A DNA stretch of 39,610 bases from JADFRG01 sp046759305. GTDB lineage: Bacteria; Chloroflexota; Anaerolineae; Anaerolineales; E44-bin32. Both the position numbers and the translations under genes were made by a program. Shown piece after piece: positions 24,035-33,528 of this stretch (position 1 is its first letter; each line of letters begins with the position of its first letter). Below the pieces are notes generated by a model. That model did not search any database, was not told the origin of the DNA, and worked only from the letters and a program-made list of their open reading frames with translations. The DNA is taken from NCBI GenBank assembly GCA_046759305.1, contig JBHIBY010000016.1, forward strand, positions 1-39,610, in the 5' to 3' direction.

Positions 24035-24177
24035 TTCGACGCAGACCCCACTGTAGGGAATTCGTAAGTTGCGGGAATTTACACTTCGCGTACTCTCATA
24101 GGTACGAACGCAGAAAGTGCCAAGTTTGTGTTCATGCTGTGCAGGAGGGGGTCACTCAGGCGCGATGAGAGGGTTTG

Positions 24178-24414
24178 ATGGAAAGACCGATCACGGACGA
24201 AGACATCATCAAGTTCCTACGGCTCAACAAAGCCAAGTACGCCTCGCAAATCGAGCTCATGCAGGCCGCTGTGCAGCTGCTCTGGCCTTTGGGCCCGCCA
24301 ACGGCCGCCGGGCAGCGCATTGCCCACCTCGTGATGCAAGAACTCAACACGTACCGCGAGCCAGCACCAGGTGTTGGAACTGGACCGCTAGCTCAAACCA
24401 ACCCGCTGGTATAG
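24178..24414 (+). CDS. Small hypothetical protein (78 aa)
   Basis: ATG 24178 is preceded by GAGAGGG five bases upstream. The product has helix-rich content (EDIIKFLRLNKAKYASQIELMQAAVQLLW) and ends in a short Pro/Gly tail. No signal peptide, membrane helix, cysteine or known motif. A TTG one codon earlier (24175) is less likely. The first part could be a short amphipathic helical domain. It lies 19 bp before a lipoprotein gene and could be co-transcribed with it. I do not recognise it. Confidence 0.55.
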   Translation: MERPITDEDIIKFLRLNKAKYASQIELMQAAVQLLWPLGPPTAAGQRIAHLVMQELNTYREPAPGVGTGPLAQTNPLV

Positions 24415-24433
24415 CCACTTCCCCATCCGCTCA

Positions 24434-25570
24434 ATGAGATTACGTACAGCCACCCCATTCGGGTTTGTATTAGCTACGCTGCTTCTGGTCGCGGCTGCTG
24501 CCTGCACGGCAGTGCCTTCACCTGCCGCCACAACACCGACACCTACCGAAACCTCAACGCCAGAGCTAGCAGCCACCACGACCGAGGCGCCACTACCCAC
24601 GCACACGCCAGAGCCTACCGTCACGCCCGTTCCCACAGAGAGCGGCGAATTCATCTCACCGTACACGCCCTCAGCCCCAACTGGATCCGGCGCAAGCCTC
24701 GATCCGGTTGTACTGCAGCTCGATCTTGAAGAAGGAGCGCTCTACCGAATCCGAATGCTCACCACCCAGACCCTTTCCCAAAATTTCGAGGGTCAGATTT
24801 TCGAAATCGGCCAAAACATAGGCTTTGAATATACCTATTCGGTGACCAGTCGTGAGGCGGATGGGAGCGCTTGGGTGGATGTCGCCTACACGCGTGTCCT
24901 TTTCGAGACGGACACCCCATTTGGAACGGATTCGTATGATTCTGCAGATCCGCCAAGCCAGATTCCCGAGAGTGCCGAAGGATTCGCGGCCATCGTGGGC
25001 AGCGGCTTTTCCATGCGGATTGCCCCCGATGGAGAAGTCCTGGAGATCGAGGGCCTGGAGCAAATGTACGACCGAATGCTGTCCGAGATGGATTTCACGG
25101 ATCTCGAGACCCGCCAGGCTTTTGAACTAACGTTTCGGGAGCAATTTAACGAGCAGACAATGAAGGATCAGATCAGCAGCTTGCTGTTCGAATTTCCAGA
25201 GGGCACATTGCAGGTTGGGGATACCTGGAGCTCCACTCAGGAAACCACGGCCATGCTGCCGATTGTTGTTGAGAACACCTACACACTTCTAGACTTTGAT
25301 GAGAATACGGCTCTGATCGAGGTGAGATCGGAGATCAGCACGGGCTCGGGTGAGGGGGGGATAGACCTGGGTTTGCTCGACTTCGAATTTACGATCATGG
25401 GGACTCAGGAGGGTATGATTCAGGTCGATCTCAGAACCGGTCTCGCTAACTCGGTCGTGGATCAGACGTTGAGCGGGGAAATGAAAATCGTCGTCGAAGG
25501 GGAAGAGCTCACCGTTCCCATCGATATCCTGCAGACAGTGCAGGTCGAGAGCGTACAGCTCGCCCCGTAA
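24434..25570 (+). CDS. Lipoprotein with Thr/Pro linker, DUF6263-like
   Basis: Signal peptide with lipobox AAAC (Cys24) and a Thr/Pro/Glu linker (about residues 28-85). The body (about 90-378) is beta-rich: repeated Y/F-x-V strands, IAPDGEVLEIEGLEQMYDRM, FPEGTLQVGDTWSS, and a final VVDQTLSGEMKIVVEGEELTV. The pattern 'G-x-L-x-V-G-D-x-W-x2' and the preceding region resemble DUF6263-type secreted proteins, an assignment made from memory of the pattern only. Function unknown; it likely sits at the outer face of the membrane. The ATG 24434 start lacks a strong Shine-Dalgarno. Confidence 0.7.
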   Translation: MRLRTATPFGFVLATLLLVAAAACTAVPSPAATTPTPTETSTPELAATTTEAPLPTHTPEPTVTPVPTESGEFISPYTPSAPTGSGASLDPVVLQLDLEEGALYRIRMLTTQTLSQNFEGQIFEIGQNIGFEYTYSVTSREADGSAWVDVAYTRVLFETDTPFGTDSYDSADPPSQIPESAEGFAAIVGSGFSMRIAPDGEVLEIEGLEQMYDRMLSEMDFTDLETRQAFELTFREQFNEQTMKDQISSLLFEFPEGTLQVGDTWSSTQETTAMLPIVVENTYTLLDFDENTALIEVRSEISTGSGEGGIDLGLLDFEFTIMGTQEGMIQVDLRTGLANSVVDQTLSGEMKIVVEGEELTVPIDILQTVQVESVQLAP

Positions 25571-25588
25571 ACCCCAGTTTCTTCCAAG

Positions 25589-26842
25589 CTACTGATCACT
25601 CGCCTCCGCCAGCACCACAGCCGGCTCTTCCCGCATCTGAATGTGCAGGCCAACGTAAGCTGCTGCGGCCAGTAAACCCAATAGCCCTGAGATCCAATAA
25701 AGCAGGCGGGGATCCGAGTTGTCCATAACAAGCCCTGCCAGGAGTGGGCCAAAGGCCATGGGGGCGGCCCATGAAATTCCGTAAATCGCCATGTAGCGGC
25801 CTCGCATGTCTTCCGGAGCAAACCGCGCTACGAGCGATTGTGACACCGGACCGATTACCATTTGCCCGAGTGTGAGCACAACCATCGCGGCTATGAAGAG
25901 AAAGCTCGTCTTCACGAAAGCAAACATCCCGAATCCAAATCCGTAGATTACTGAGCCGACTGCCATAGCGATCATAGGCGGGTAGCGCTCAACCCGCCGG
26001 CCGATCGGAATCTGAAAAGCAACTACCAGCAGTGCGTTCATGCTTAGCAGCAGCCCGTAGCTTCGCTCAGGTACTCCATATGCGCCTCGTAAGTACACCC
26101 CGAGCGTGGTGAAGAGGTTCATTCCGACCAGGCTAATCAGCATGCCTGCGCATAGGAAGAGAATGAACGGGCGATCGCGCAGCACGGTTCCATAGCCACC
26201 AAGCTCGGACGAATCTCCTCTTTCTCCCTCGGACTCAACATCAGCCGGCTTAGTTTCAGGGAGTGCCCACCACACGATCAGGGCCGCCATCAAGCTGATG
26301 ATCGCGTCCGTCACGAAAAGCGCCAGGTAAGAGTGGCTCACAACCAGCCCGCCAATCGCGGGGCCGATGGCGACTGCCAAGTTAAAGACCACGCGCATGA
26401 CAGCATAGCCTTCTGCGCGCTTCTCTTCCGGCAACAGATCGGCCACTATCGCTTGGCGAGCAGGTTGCCCGGTCTCGGCCAACAAACCAACCATAAGGAC
26501 CAGCACATAGACGACAACCAAGGATTCAGCCACCCCTATGAGCAGCGCGCTGGTGGAGGTCGTGATGAGGCTGAAAGTCAACATGGAGCGCCGACCAAAT
26601 CGATCTGAGATTGCACCGCCAATCAGCTGCCCAGCCATGCTCGACACTGCATAAAGGGCAAACAGAGCACCGACTGCGGTCATGCCGACACCGAAGCGGT
26701 TGGTGAAGTAAAGGGCGAAAAAGGGGTAGAGCAGAGCGCCGCCCACCTGGTCGATGAAGGTAACCCCTGTGAGCGTCCAGAAAGGACGTGGGAAATCTCG
26801 GTACAGCTCTTGCAGCCTTGTCTTTTGCCTAGTTACCAACAC
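25589..26842 (-). CDS. MFS transporter (drug/metabolite efflux type)
   Basis: A 417-aa permease with 12 predicted membrane helices. The loop 2-3 motif A is present as GGAISDRFGRRSML (about residues 75-88), and loop 4-5 carries ETGQPARQAIVADLLPEEKRAEGYAVMRV, typical of MdtH-like efflux proteins. A central cytoplasmic loop (PETKPADVESEGERGDSSEL) separates the halves. It uses the proton gradient; the substrate is unknown. The start is GTG 26842 (followed by TTG), with AGGA seven bases upstream. It is convergent with the DUF6263-like gene and divergent from the BNR lipoprotein. Confidence 0.9.
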   Translation of the reverse strand: MLVTRQKTRLQELYRDFPRPFWTLTGVTFIDQVGGALLYPFFALYFTNRFGVGMTAVGALFALYAVSSMAGQLIGGAISDRFGRRSMLTFSLITTSTSALLIGVAESLVVVYVLVLMVGLLAETGQPARQAIVADLLPEEKRAEGYAVMRVVFNLAVAIGPAIGGLVVSHSYLALFVTDAIISLMAALIVWWALPETKPADVESEGERGDSSELGGYGTVLRDRPFILFLCAGMLISLVGMNLFTTLGVYLRGAYGVPERSYGLLLSMNALLVVAFQIPIGRRVERYPPMIAMAVGSVIYGFGFGMFAFVKTSFLFIAAMVVLTLGQMVIGPVSQSLVARFAPEDMRGRYMAIYGISWAAPMAFGPLLAGLVMDNSDPRLLYWISGLLGLLAAAAYVGLHIQMREEPAVVLAEASDQ

Positions 26843-26947
26843 TGCGCGATCCTATGCATGTAGACGTGTAGTCTCGTCACCGTGCTTTCAAGCGGAGCAT
26901 AGCAGAGAGGCGTTCTAAAATCGTTACGGGAATTCAGACGAGGTGCA

Positions 26948-28225
26948 GTGCACCAATATAGCAATCATTTTCGTAGGTTGTTGATGGTGAGCCTGATTGG
27001 GGCCAGCGCAGGTTGTGTTCCAGGCTCTGTAGTGACGCCTGGACCTTCATCTACACCAGCAGTACAACCTCCGCCAGTCACGGAAACTCCAATGGTAACG
27101 CCGATGCAAACCACATCCACGGAGCCCTCAATCATTCCGGAAGCTACGCGACCGAGCACCAGCCGTTCCATCGAGCCGTTTGAGCCTGGCCAGATGCCGG
27201 TAGTCCGATCGATTCATATGCAGTCTTCGTTGGAGGGTTGGGCTATTGGAGCTTCAGAGGACGATCCGCTCTCACACGACCATGTTTTGTGGACTGAGGA
27301 CGGGGGCCAAACCTGGATCGATATGAGTCCTTCCGAAGATTGGGTCTCTGTTGAGCCGATGGCAAGAGACCTGGGCGCCGTACACTTTGGTGCCGACCGA
27401 GCCTGGATTCTCTACCGTGGCAGCGATTTGATGTGGCACGTTAGGCCACACTTGAGCGGCTGGGCACGCATCGGTGTCGGTGACGCGTGGGCGCCGCTTT
27501 CGACGCTGACTTTCACAGATGGTGATCATGGGTGGCTGATGCAGAGCGTTGAAGCCGGGATGGGGACCGAGTTAGTAGCGCTTTATCGAACGCTCGACGG
27601 TGGATTATCGTGGGACCCGATCGTCGATCCTTATGAAGATGAAGACCTTCAGATCTGTTTCAAAACAGGAATCCAGTTTCACGGCGCGGAGACAGGTTGG
27701 GTGACCGTCGACTGCCAGGGAAACTACGCCGATGCCTTTCTTCTAATCAGCGAAGACGGTGGCGGTACGTGGAACCAGCTGACCCTACCGCGTACGCCGC
27801 AAGCGCCGAGCGCTCCCGAAGTGGGCTACTGCTATTCCAGCTCACCGACCTTGGTTTCAGAACAGACGGGCGTGCTGAAGGTCGATTGCTTGATGCTCGC
27901 CGATGACGATCTTGTTGAGAGCTCGTATTTGTACTCCACCGAGGACACGGGAATTAGCTGGGAGATTCATGAATTCCCTGGTGGTCAGCTGCGGTTCTTT
28001 GATGATGGGACAATGCTCGCTCTCGCAAGAGATCAATACCGGTCGACCGATGGTGGAGCCACCTGGACCAAGATCAAATCAGTTGAGTGGGACGGCCAAT
28101 ACAGCTTTGTGGATCTGAACACAGGTTGGGCAGTTGCGACCAATGAGGGCGAGATCGCGCTGGTTAGAACCACGGATGGCGGCGCCACCTGGGAGATCGT
28201 CGAGCCCGTGATCGCTTCTGACTAG
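26948..28225 (+). CDS. Asp-box (BNR/Ycf48-like) beta-propeller lipoprotein
   Basis: Signal peptide with lipobox SAGC (Cys23), a Thr/Pro linker to about residue 85, then a beta-propeller-like domain. Six Asp-box motifs are readable: TEDGGQTW (116-123), TLDGGLSW (about 215), SEDGGGTW (about 267), TEDTGISW (about 331), STDGGATW (about 367) and TTDGGATW (about 409). The order and spacing fit a Ycf48/sialidase-type propeller with no visible catalytic residues, so a binding or assembly role is likely. GTG 26948 gives a better positively charged n-region than ATG 26984. Confidence 0.85.
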   Translation: MHQYSNHFRRLLMVSLIGASAGCVPGSVVTPGPSSTPAVQPPPVTETPMVTPMQTTSTEPSIIPEATRPSTSRSIEPFEPGQMPVVRSIHMQSSLEGWAIGASEDDPLSHDHVLWTEDGGQTWIDMSPSEDWVSVEPMARDLGAVHFGADRAWILYRGSDLMWHVRPHLSGWARIGVGDAWAPLSTLTFTDGDHGWLMQSVEAGMGTELVALYRTLDGGLSWDPIVDPYEDEDLQICFKTGIQFHGAETGWVTVDCQGNYADAFLLISEDGGGTWNQLTLPRTPQAPSAPEVGYCYSSSPTLVSEQTGVLKVDCLMLADDDLVESSYLYSTEDTGISWEIHEFPGGQLRFFDDGTMLALARDQYRSTDGGATWTKIKSVEWDGQYSFVDLNTGWAVATNEGEIALVRTTDGGATWEIVEPVIASD

Positions 28226-28236
28226 CGGAACCCTGA

Positions 28237-29564
28237 TTAATCTTGCCACACTCCCAGGCAGGGAACTTTCTCACCCTCTAAATCCGCTACGAACCAGACC
28301 ATTCCTTCCATCCGGACTTGATGGCCATCCAAGCTATCGCTGAGCCCGGTTAATGAGTTCCATGCGCGCTGGCGGCCAGCGTGAAGCGACTGCCACGAGC
28401 TGTTCCTCATGTTGGCATCCAAGATCCTGGCCTGGCAGGCCAGCTGAGCTGTGAGTTCTGTGGGCTGCCCGACGGTAGCGCGTTGAGCCCACTCCACTAT
28501 GGCGGGAAGAGCGTCGGGGGATAGCTGCGCCAGATAAGCAACGTCCAGGTCGCCGGTCTGCTCAAACCGTGCCAGGTTGCGCTGCGCGATGAATCCATCG
28601 ATGTTCATGAGGCTCAACGTGGCGGCGAACCCCAAAGCAGCGCCCACCACAATCGGCGCGAACGCTCGTAAGCGCCCAAGGTACAGCAGCACGACGAATA
28701 CGATGCGATATTGGCTTCGCCGCCAAACAGATATCGAAGCTGGATCAATCCGAAGATAGCAAAAACCAAGACGACCGATCCAAGCACCACGCTGGATTCG
28801 ATTGCACCCACAAATGGCTTGAGTATCGGCTGATCTTCTCCGATCAGCTCGCGAGGTTCCCGCGCGCTTAGCGCCGTGACCAGGGCGCCCAGGAAGAAAA
28901 TACCGCTAACCAAAACCACAAGCCCTCTACCGACATACTCCGCGATACGCTCAAGATCGAGCCAGGCCAGCGCGTCTTCGACCAGATCACCGAAAACCAG
29001 ATCCGCAGTCGCCAGCAAGGCGACAAACACAATCAACACCGGCAGAGCGAGTAGCAGACCGCGCAACAACGCAAATAATCGACTGCGGGCTACTCGATCG
29101 CCGGTGATCTGGCGCGAGGCGAGGCCCAGCGTTGGCCAGGGACGTAGTGTTGCCTCTAGTGGTATCGTCAGCCAGGTGAGCGCAAGATCGATGAAACCGT
29201 ACCGATGAAGGCGACCGTGAAGCAGCTCGCGCACCGTCAACGCAAACAACAGCAGGGTGGCAAGCATGCTCAATGCCACCGTCAGCGGCTCTAGGCGAAC
29301 TGCAGCCACGGCAGCGAAGTACAAGATCCCTGGTATGAGAAACAACGTGGTCCGAGCAGGGCGAACGCCCTCCTGTTTGCTTGCCATCAGGATGACTGCA
29401 ATGCCGAGCGCGGCCCAGATCGGGAACGAGATCCCAATCGGATGATCGTGAAAGAGGATCTCGACCGCCAGGCCAAGCCCAAGCGCGATTCCGACCACTG
29501 CCAGCGGGGTGCGGGGAATCGAGGAGAAATTGGAGTGCCTAGAAGCGGGGGAGAGTGTGCTCAT
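28237..29564 (-). pseudogene. DUF4173 integral membrane protein, disrupted by internal deletion and frame change
   Basis: Translation from ATG 29564 (Shine-Dalgarno GAGGTG) gives a polytopic protein up to IQLRYLFGGEANI, which is the DUF4173 signature. It then shifts into a non-homologous Cys/Arg tail. In the next frame the sequence resumes as RIVFVVLLYLGRLRAFAPIVV ... SLMNIDGFIAQRNLARF, the family's C-terminal part. The normal stretch between these points (a few helices including TGFTYAEYAR and RLRxYTH) is absent, which I estimate at roughly 100 residues. The junction is near 28700-28710. As read, the gene is a pseudogene, unless this is an assembly gap. Confidence 0.8.
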
Positions 29565-29773
29565 ACATTCACCTCACGATTGAATCATGGATCTCACAAC
29601 CGGCCCATTCTCCGTCATTTGCCCTGTCATGTGCTTTCAGAGCCTCTCGAAAACTATCAATTTGTGGGAGTGGCTCCTTGTGGTGGGAGTATTAGTTAGC
29701 GGCGTGGTGATCTAACTTCTGAATCGCATTTCCAAATCGAGTTGACGTCCGCCCCGTGACTGTTCCCTCAATC
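29565..29773. other. Intergenic gap with no recognised feature
   Basis: Lies between the end of the ABC operon and the start of the DUF4173 gene, both on minus, so it holds the DUF4173 promoter. The sequence is otherwise unremarkable. No small ORF with a ribosome-binding site was found. Confidence 0.5.
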
Positions 29774-29809
29774 AAGGAGAAACCCCAGCCTGAAGCTGGG
29801 GTCCTCCTT
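29774..29809 (-). terminator. Intrinsic terminator of the ABC exporter operon
   Basis: ACCCCAGC (29782-29789) pairs with GCTGGGGT (29795-29802) around a 5-nt loop. The stem extends by AAGGAG/CTCCTT beyond a small internal mismatch. On minus, the strand leaving the stem is TTTCTCCTTGATT. It lies just past the last permease stop. Confidence 0.8.
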
Positions 29810-29829
29810 ATTCCTCCGGAATCGGGGGA

Positions 29830-30891
29830 TTAGGCGGCAGCTTCGGCCTTGCGCCTTGCGGCGTAGGCGGTGATGGCAAGGAGTGCCGCGATGAGCAGGA
29901 TCAGAACGAATAGCTCTGGTAGCACATCGATCAAGCCGGCTCCCATCTGAGTGATCTCGATGATCGGTCGAATGATGTAGTAGGTCGGAAACAGTTGCGC
30001 AATCCACTGTGGGATCTCAGGGAACATAAAGACCAGCGCAGGCGCATACAGAATTAAGCCCATGGCCTTAATTGTGCCAAACAGGCTGTTGATGTCTTTG
30101 GTCATTACACCCAATAGCAGTCCGAATGAGACGGCCATGATGGAGGCAAGGATCAATGCCACTATGAGCAGCACGGCATTCCCGCCAAATGCGTCGTTGA
30201 TCGTCAACGTGACGATCGCCATCGTGGAGGCAACCAATACACCCACTATCCCCTTCGAAGTGAGCACTTCTCCAAGCGTAGCCGGAGTGATGGTGAGCGC
30301 TGAGAGAGTTCGATCCTGGCGCTCTTGAGTCATGGACGTAGCGGGTACCATCATGCCTCCGAGCATAATCGTTAGGAGCACGATCAATGGGAGCAGACGG
30401 TCTTCCCAGGGAAGGGTCTGCGATTCTCCCAGTGTGGTTGTGACGATCTCGACCGGCGGTTCGTAGCCCGCGACGTCCCGAAATAAGGATAGGATCGAGG
30501 TTCCCAGAATGGCGCGGCTGTCCAGACCGCTCTCTCCCCAGATATAGCCTGCGACCTCCGTTGGCTCGCGGGCCGCTACTTGATCATCAAATCCCTCCGG
30601 CAGCACCATCCCGATGTCCACCGAACCGCGTGCTACCGCATCTCTCAATTCATTGGCGCTTTCGTATTCGCGTACGTTTAAGGCCTCCATTTCTGCCGCG
30701 CGTGCTGGGATCTGAGAGCTGCCCTCATCCACGATTCCCAATGTTGCTCGATCAGAAAATACAGTCCCAAAGAGCAGCGCCAGAAGAAGTGAAATCAGTA
30801 CCGGCACCACGAGAGCCATGATGAAGATGAAGCTGCGAGAGCCTTTGGTGAGCTCCTTCCAGAGCAGGACACCGGTGCGGCGAAGACTCAT
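29830..30891 (-). CDS. ABC-2 type exporter permease (second subunit)
   Basis: A 353-aa membrane subunit with one N-terminal helix (about residues 20-42), a large extracytoplasmic loop (about 45-165) and five C-terminal helices, the ABC2_membrane_3 layout of YbhS/YbhR-type exporters. The loop is mixed alpha/beta (ATLGIVDEGSS ... VDIGMVLPEGFDD), resembling the periplasmic part of that family. TSMTQERQDRTLSALTITP is the conserved coupling helix facing the ATPase. The start overlaps the upstream permease stop by 4 nt (ATGA), so translation is coupled. Substrate unknown. Confidence 0.9.
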   Translation of the reverse strand: MSLRRTGVLLWKELTKGSRSFIFIMALVVPVLISLLLALLFGTVFSDRATLGIVDEGSSQIPARAAEMEALNVREYESANELRDAVARGSVDIGMVLPEGFDDQVAAREPTEVAGYIWGESGLDSRAILGTSILSLFRDVAGYEPPVEIVTTTLGESQTLPWEDRLLPLIVLLTIMLGGMMVPATSMTQERQDRTLSALTITPATLGEVLTSKGIVGVLVASTMAIVTLTINDAFGGNAVLLIVALILASIMAVSFGLLLGVMTKDINSLFGTIKAMGLILYAPALVFMFPEIPQWIAQLFPTYYIIRPIIEITQMGAGLIDVLPELFVLILLIAALLAITAYAARRKAEAAA

Positions 30892-31946
30892 CGGAATTGC
30901 CTCCTTAATGCAACAACACCAAGTGACAGAAAGGCTGCTGCGAAAGCGGCCAGAATCAACACATCGCTCCAGACCGCGCCCCAGCTGGCATCAAAATTTA
31001 CGACTTGATGGACTGCATCCACGAGATAGTAGGAGGGGATGACCTTTATCCAATCGGTAGTCAGACCGGGAAGCAATACATTCATTGCAGGAATTGCCAG
31101 GATCACTATGGCTAACATTCCCTTCCACATGACCGACATCATGTCTCTCGAGGCCGAAGCGAGCACGAATGCAATCCCGGTAACCATGACTGCGCTAGCA
31201 AGCAAGATCAGCAGGATGAGCAATGGTCGCTTGATCAAGCCACCTGTAACAAGCATGAGCAAGGTGACCTGTATGAACGCGAATCCGACTCCAAAGATGC
31301 CTTTAGCGGTGAACAGACCCTCCGTGCTGAGCGGTGTGATGAGCAGCGCGCTGATGGTCCCAGCCGTGAGCTCCTCACTAATCAAGCTGGCCAGCCCGAG
31401 CACCTCCACCATGAGCACAAAGACTGCGAGCAACGGCAGCATTCGGTCCCGGGTCGGTGTGAGCGAGCCCGCCATGTCGACACCGAGGATCTCTTCGTTA
31501 AACTCTACCGGCATGGAGCTTCCGGCCATCAATGCCACCCACTCTTCGACGAGGATGGGGTAAAGATCGCGGAATTCCTCTGGCAAGTCGGCCGATACAT
31601 AGACATCCACCACCGGCTTCTCTCCGCGCGCCAGCAGCTGGATCAGGTCAGACGGGAACCGGACGCCCACGGGCACGTCGCCTTCCGTCACCGCTTCCTT
31701 TAAGGCTGCCTCAGTGGGGTAGTTTTCCAGGATGATGCCTTCATCCTCCAGTGGAGCCGCAAGCGCCGAGGCGATCTCCGGAGCGAGTAGGCCGATTTCA
31801 ATCGTCTCATCGATCTGGCTGGGGAGAAGGTGATAGATCAATGCATAGCCAAACAACGCAAGTATCGTAATAACCGCCAGGTAACGGTTCTTGAACCACA
31901 GTTTCAGATCCTTGCGAATTACCGCGCCCAGCATTTCAAGCTTCAT
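30888..31946 (-). CDS. ABC-2 type exporter permease (first subunit)
   Basis: A 352-aa paralogue of the following permease with the same layout: one helix near residues 22-44, a large outer loop (about 45-180), then five helices. The coupling segment is LISEELTAGTISALLITPLSTEG. LLVGVRFPSDLIQLLARG-like residues in the loop parallel VLPEGFDD of its partner. The two probably form a heterodimeric pore with the ATPase gene upstream. ATG 31946 overlaps the ATPase TGA by one base (TGATG). Confidence 0.9.
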   Translation of the reverse strand: MKLEMLGAVIRKDLKLWFKNRYLAVITILALFGYALIYHLLPSQIDETIEIGLLAPEIASALAAPLEDEGIILENYPTEAALKEAVTEGDVPVGVRFPSDLIQLLARGEKPVVDVYVSADLPEEFRDLYPILVEEWVALMAGSSMPVEFNEEILGVDMAGSLTPTRDRMLPLLAVFVLMVEVLGLASLISEELTAGTISALLITPLSTEGLFTAKGIFGVGFAFIQVTLLMLVTGGLIKRPLLILLILLASAVMVTGIAFVLASASRDMMSVMWKGMLAIVILAIPAMNVLLPGLTTDWIKVIPSYYLVDAVHQVVNFDASWGAVWSDVLILAAFAAAFLSLGVVALRRQFR

Positions 31947-32809
31947 CAGTCGAGCGCTCTCCCGGTGATCTGGATGAAGATGTCCTCCAGCGTAGCTTCT
32001 TCGGTATGGACCGTGATCACCTGTTCCTTCTCGAAGAGCTGCTCGACCTCAGCTGCCGTGCCAGTCTTGTCCATCTCGATTTCTCGTTCTTGCAGCTTGC
32101 CATCGCCGGCGGAGACTTCGGCTCGCAGAACTCGCTTGCCGTATTGTTGCTTGAGGTTGTGGGGAGTATCGAGCGCTGCGATCTTGCCGCCATCGATAAA
32201 CGCCACCCGATCGCTGAGCTTGTCCGCCTCCGTCATATCGTGTGTGGTCAGGAAGATGGTGGCGCCACGCTCGCGTTCCTCAAGGATGATGTTGCGTATA
32301 GCCAAGGAGGATTGCGGATCCAAGCCTTCCGTGGGCTCGTCGAGGAACAGGATTTCAGGCCGGTTCACGAGAGATCGGGCGACCATGAGACGCTGCTTCA
32401 TACCCTTGGAGTAGGTTTCGACCAGATCCTCTCCACGCCCATCAAGACCCACTCGACTGATAAGGGGCTCTGCATCAAAGTCCTTGACCCCAAAAAGCTT
32501 GGCAAACAGGATCAGATTGTCTTTAGCTGAGAGTTGCTCGTACAGATTGGTGATCTCAAAGCAGACACCGATCTTGCCCTGCACCTTGTTTGGGTCTTCG
32601 GAGACGTTCATTCCGAGCACCGTTGCTGTGCCGTCTTTGGGCTTAAGTTGGCCCGTGAGCATGTTGACCGTAGTAGATTTCCCAGCACCATTTGGTCCGA
32701 GGAAGGCGAATATCTCGCGCTCGGCCACCTGGAAACCGACGTGATCTACCGCGGTTAGATCGCCATATTGATAAGTTAGATTGTCTGCAACGATGGCATT
32801 TTCGGTCAT
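31946..32809 (-). CDS. ABC transporter ATP-binding protein
   Basis: The 287-aa cytoplasmic motor of the exporter, first gene of a three-gene operon. Walker A is GPNGAGKST (about residues 38-46); the signature is YSKGMKQRL; Walker B is ILFLDEPTEGLD; the H-loop is LTTHDMTEADKL. The C-terminal DUF4162-like part ends at IFIQITGRALD, as in NatA/CcmA-type exporters (DrrA, YbhF halves). ATG 32809 has GGAG at six bases. Transported compound unknown; drug, lipid or sodium/antibiotic export are all possible for this type. Confidence 0.95.
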   Translation of the reverse strand: MTENAIVADNLTYQYGDLTAVDHVGFQVAEREIFAFLGPNGAGKSTTVNMLTGQLKPKDGTATVLGMNVSEDPNKVQGKIGVCFEITNLYEQLSAKDNLILFAKLFGVKDFDAEPLISRVGLDGRGEDLVETYSKGMKQRLMVARSLVNRPEILFLDEPTEGLDPQSSLAIRNIILEERERGATIFLTTHDMTEADKLSDRVAFIDGGKIAALDTPHNLKQQYGKRVLRAEVSAGDGKLQEREIEMDKTGTAAEVEQLFEKEQVITVHTEEATLEDIFIQITGRALD

Positions 32810-33110
32810 GTTTGGCTCCGGTAATCCCTTAGATTCTCACATGAAAATCGCTTAGCATCCAGATCTTTCGACGAAGGTCGGGCATGATTTTCGTCCATTG
32901 TTTAGAGCGAATCAGGTGGCGAAAACTATCCTACAGTCAAACTTATCAATGCCGATACAGGACAAGAATTATCCTGTCCACACCAAACCAAGCAGAACAG
33001 CAGGTCAATTATTAGGTGTCCGGCTCTTTTCGCACCGGGACGGAAGTGGGATCGCACATTCAGACCGAGCGCCCTATGATTTGTGGGACTGGAGTGGTGA
33101 GGTCGAGCAC
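32810..33110. promoter_or_regulatory. Divergent intergenic region with a dyad
   Basis: About 300 bp between the ABC operon and the small lipoprotein gene. The clearest structure is ACAGGA-N9-TCCTGT (32957-32977), which could be an operator for either side. TATGAT around 33074 may be a -10 for the lipoprotein gene, with a poor -35. An in-frame upstream extension of the lipoprotein frame exists but has no signal-peptide logic. Confidence 0.35.
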
Positions 33111-33491
33111 ATGAAACGAAATCTTTTTTGGGTGGGGGTCTTGGCAGGTGCGATGTTATTGGCCGCTTGCGGCGGCGAGAAGACCGGTACGCTGAGCGGT
33201 AACGTTACACTCAATCCGGTAGTCAGCGCAGGGGAGATCGCGCCGACACCTTCTCCAGCCGACTACGCCGCGCGCCAGATTCTGATCCTGGAGGGCAACG
33301 GGATTGTAGAGGTCATGCGTGCTGATATCGACAACAACGGTTTCTATCACGCGCTTCTGCTCCCAGGGCTTTACACGATCGACATTACCCACGATGGCCC
33401 CGAGGGCACCTCTGGCCTTCCCAAGCAGATCCAGATCTTCAAGGGCGAGACTACGACCCTCGACGTCACGGTGCAGATTGACGGGGGCTAA
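33111..33491 (+). CDS. Small lipoprotein with a carboxypeptidase-regulatory-like fold
   Basis: A 126-aa protein: signal peptide MKRNLFWVGVLAGAMLLAAC (lipobox LAAC, Cys20), then one beta-sandwich of about 95 residues. It starts TLSGNVTLNP and ends GETTTLDVTVQIDGG, and the segment DNNGFYHALLLPGLYTIDI matches the G-x-Y-x2-L-x-P-G-x-Y-x-I pattern of CarboxypepD_reg/SpaA-like domains. It is secreted and membrane-tethered; no catalytic residues. ATG 33111 has GAGG at eight bases. Confidence 0.82.
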   Translation: MKRNLFWVGVLAGAMLLAACGGEKTGTLSGNVTLNPVVSAGEIAPTPSPADYAARQILILEGNGIVEVMRADIDNNGFYHALLLPGLYTIDITHDGPEGTSGLPKQIQIFKGETTTLDVTVQIDGG

Positions 33492-33528
33492 TGCCCAGCA
33501 ATTGGAAACTGTGCTTCATGCGCATCGA

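Noticed and set aside
32898..33110. N-terminal extension of the small lipoprotein
   Set aside because: The signal peptide starts at ATG 33111 with its own ribosome-binding site.
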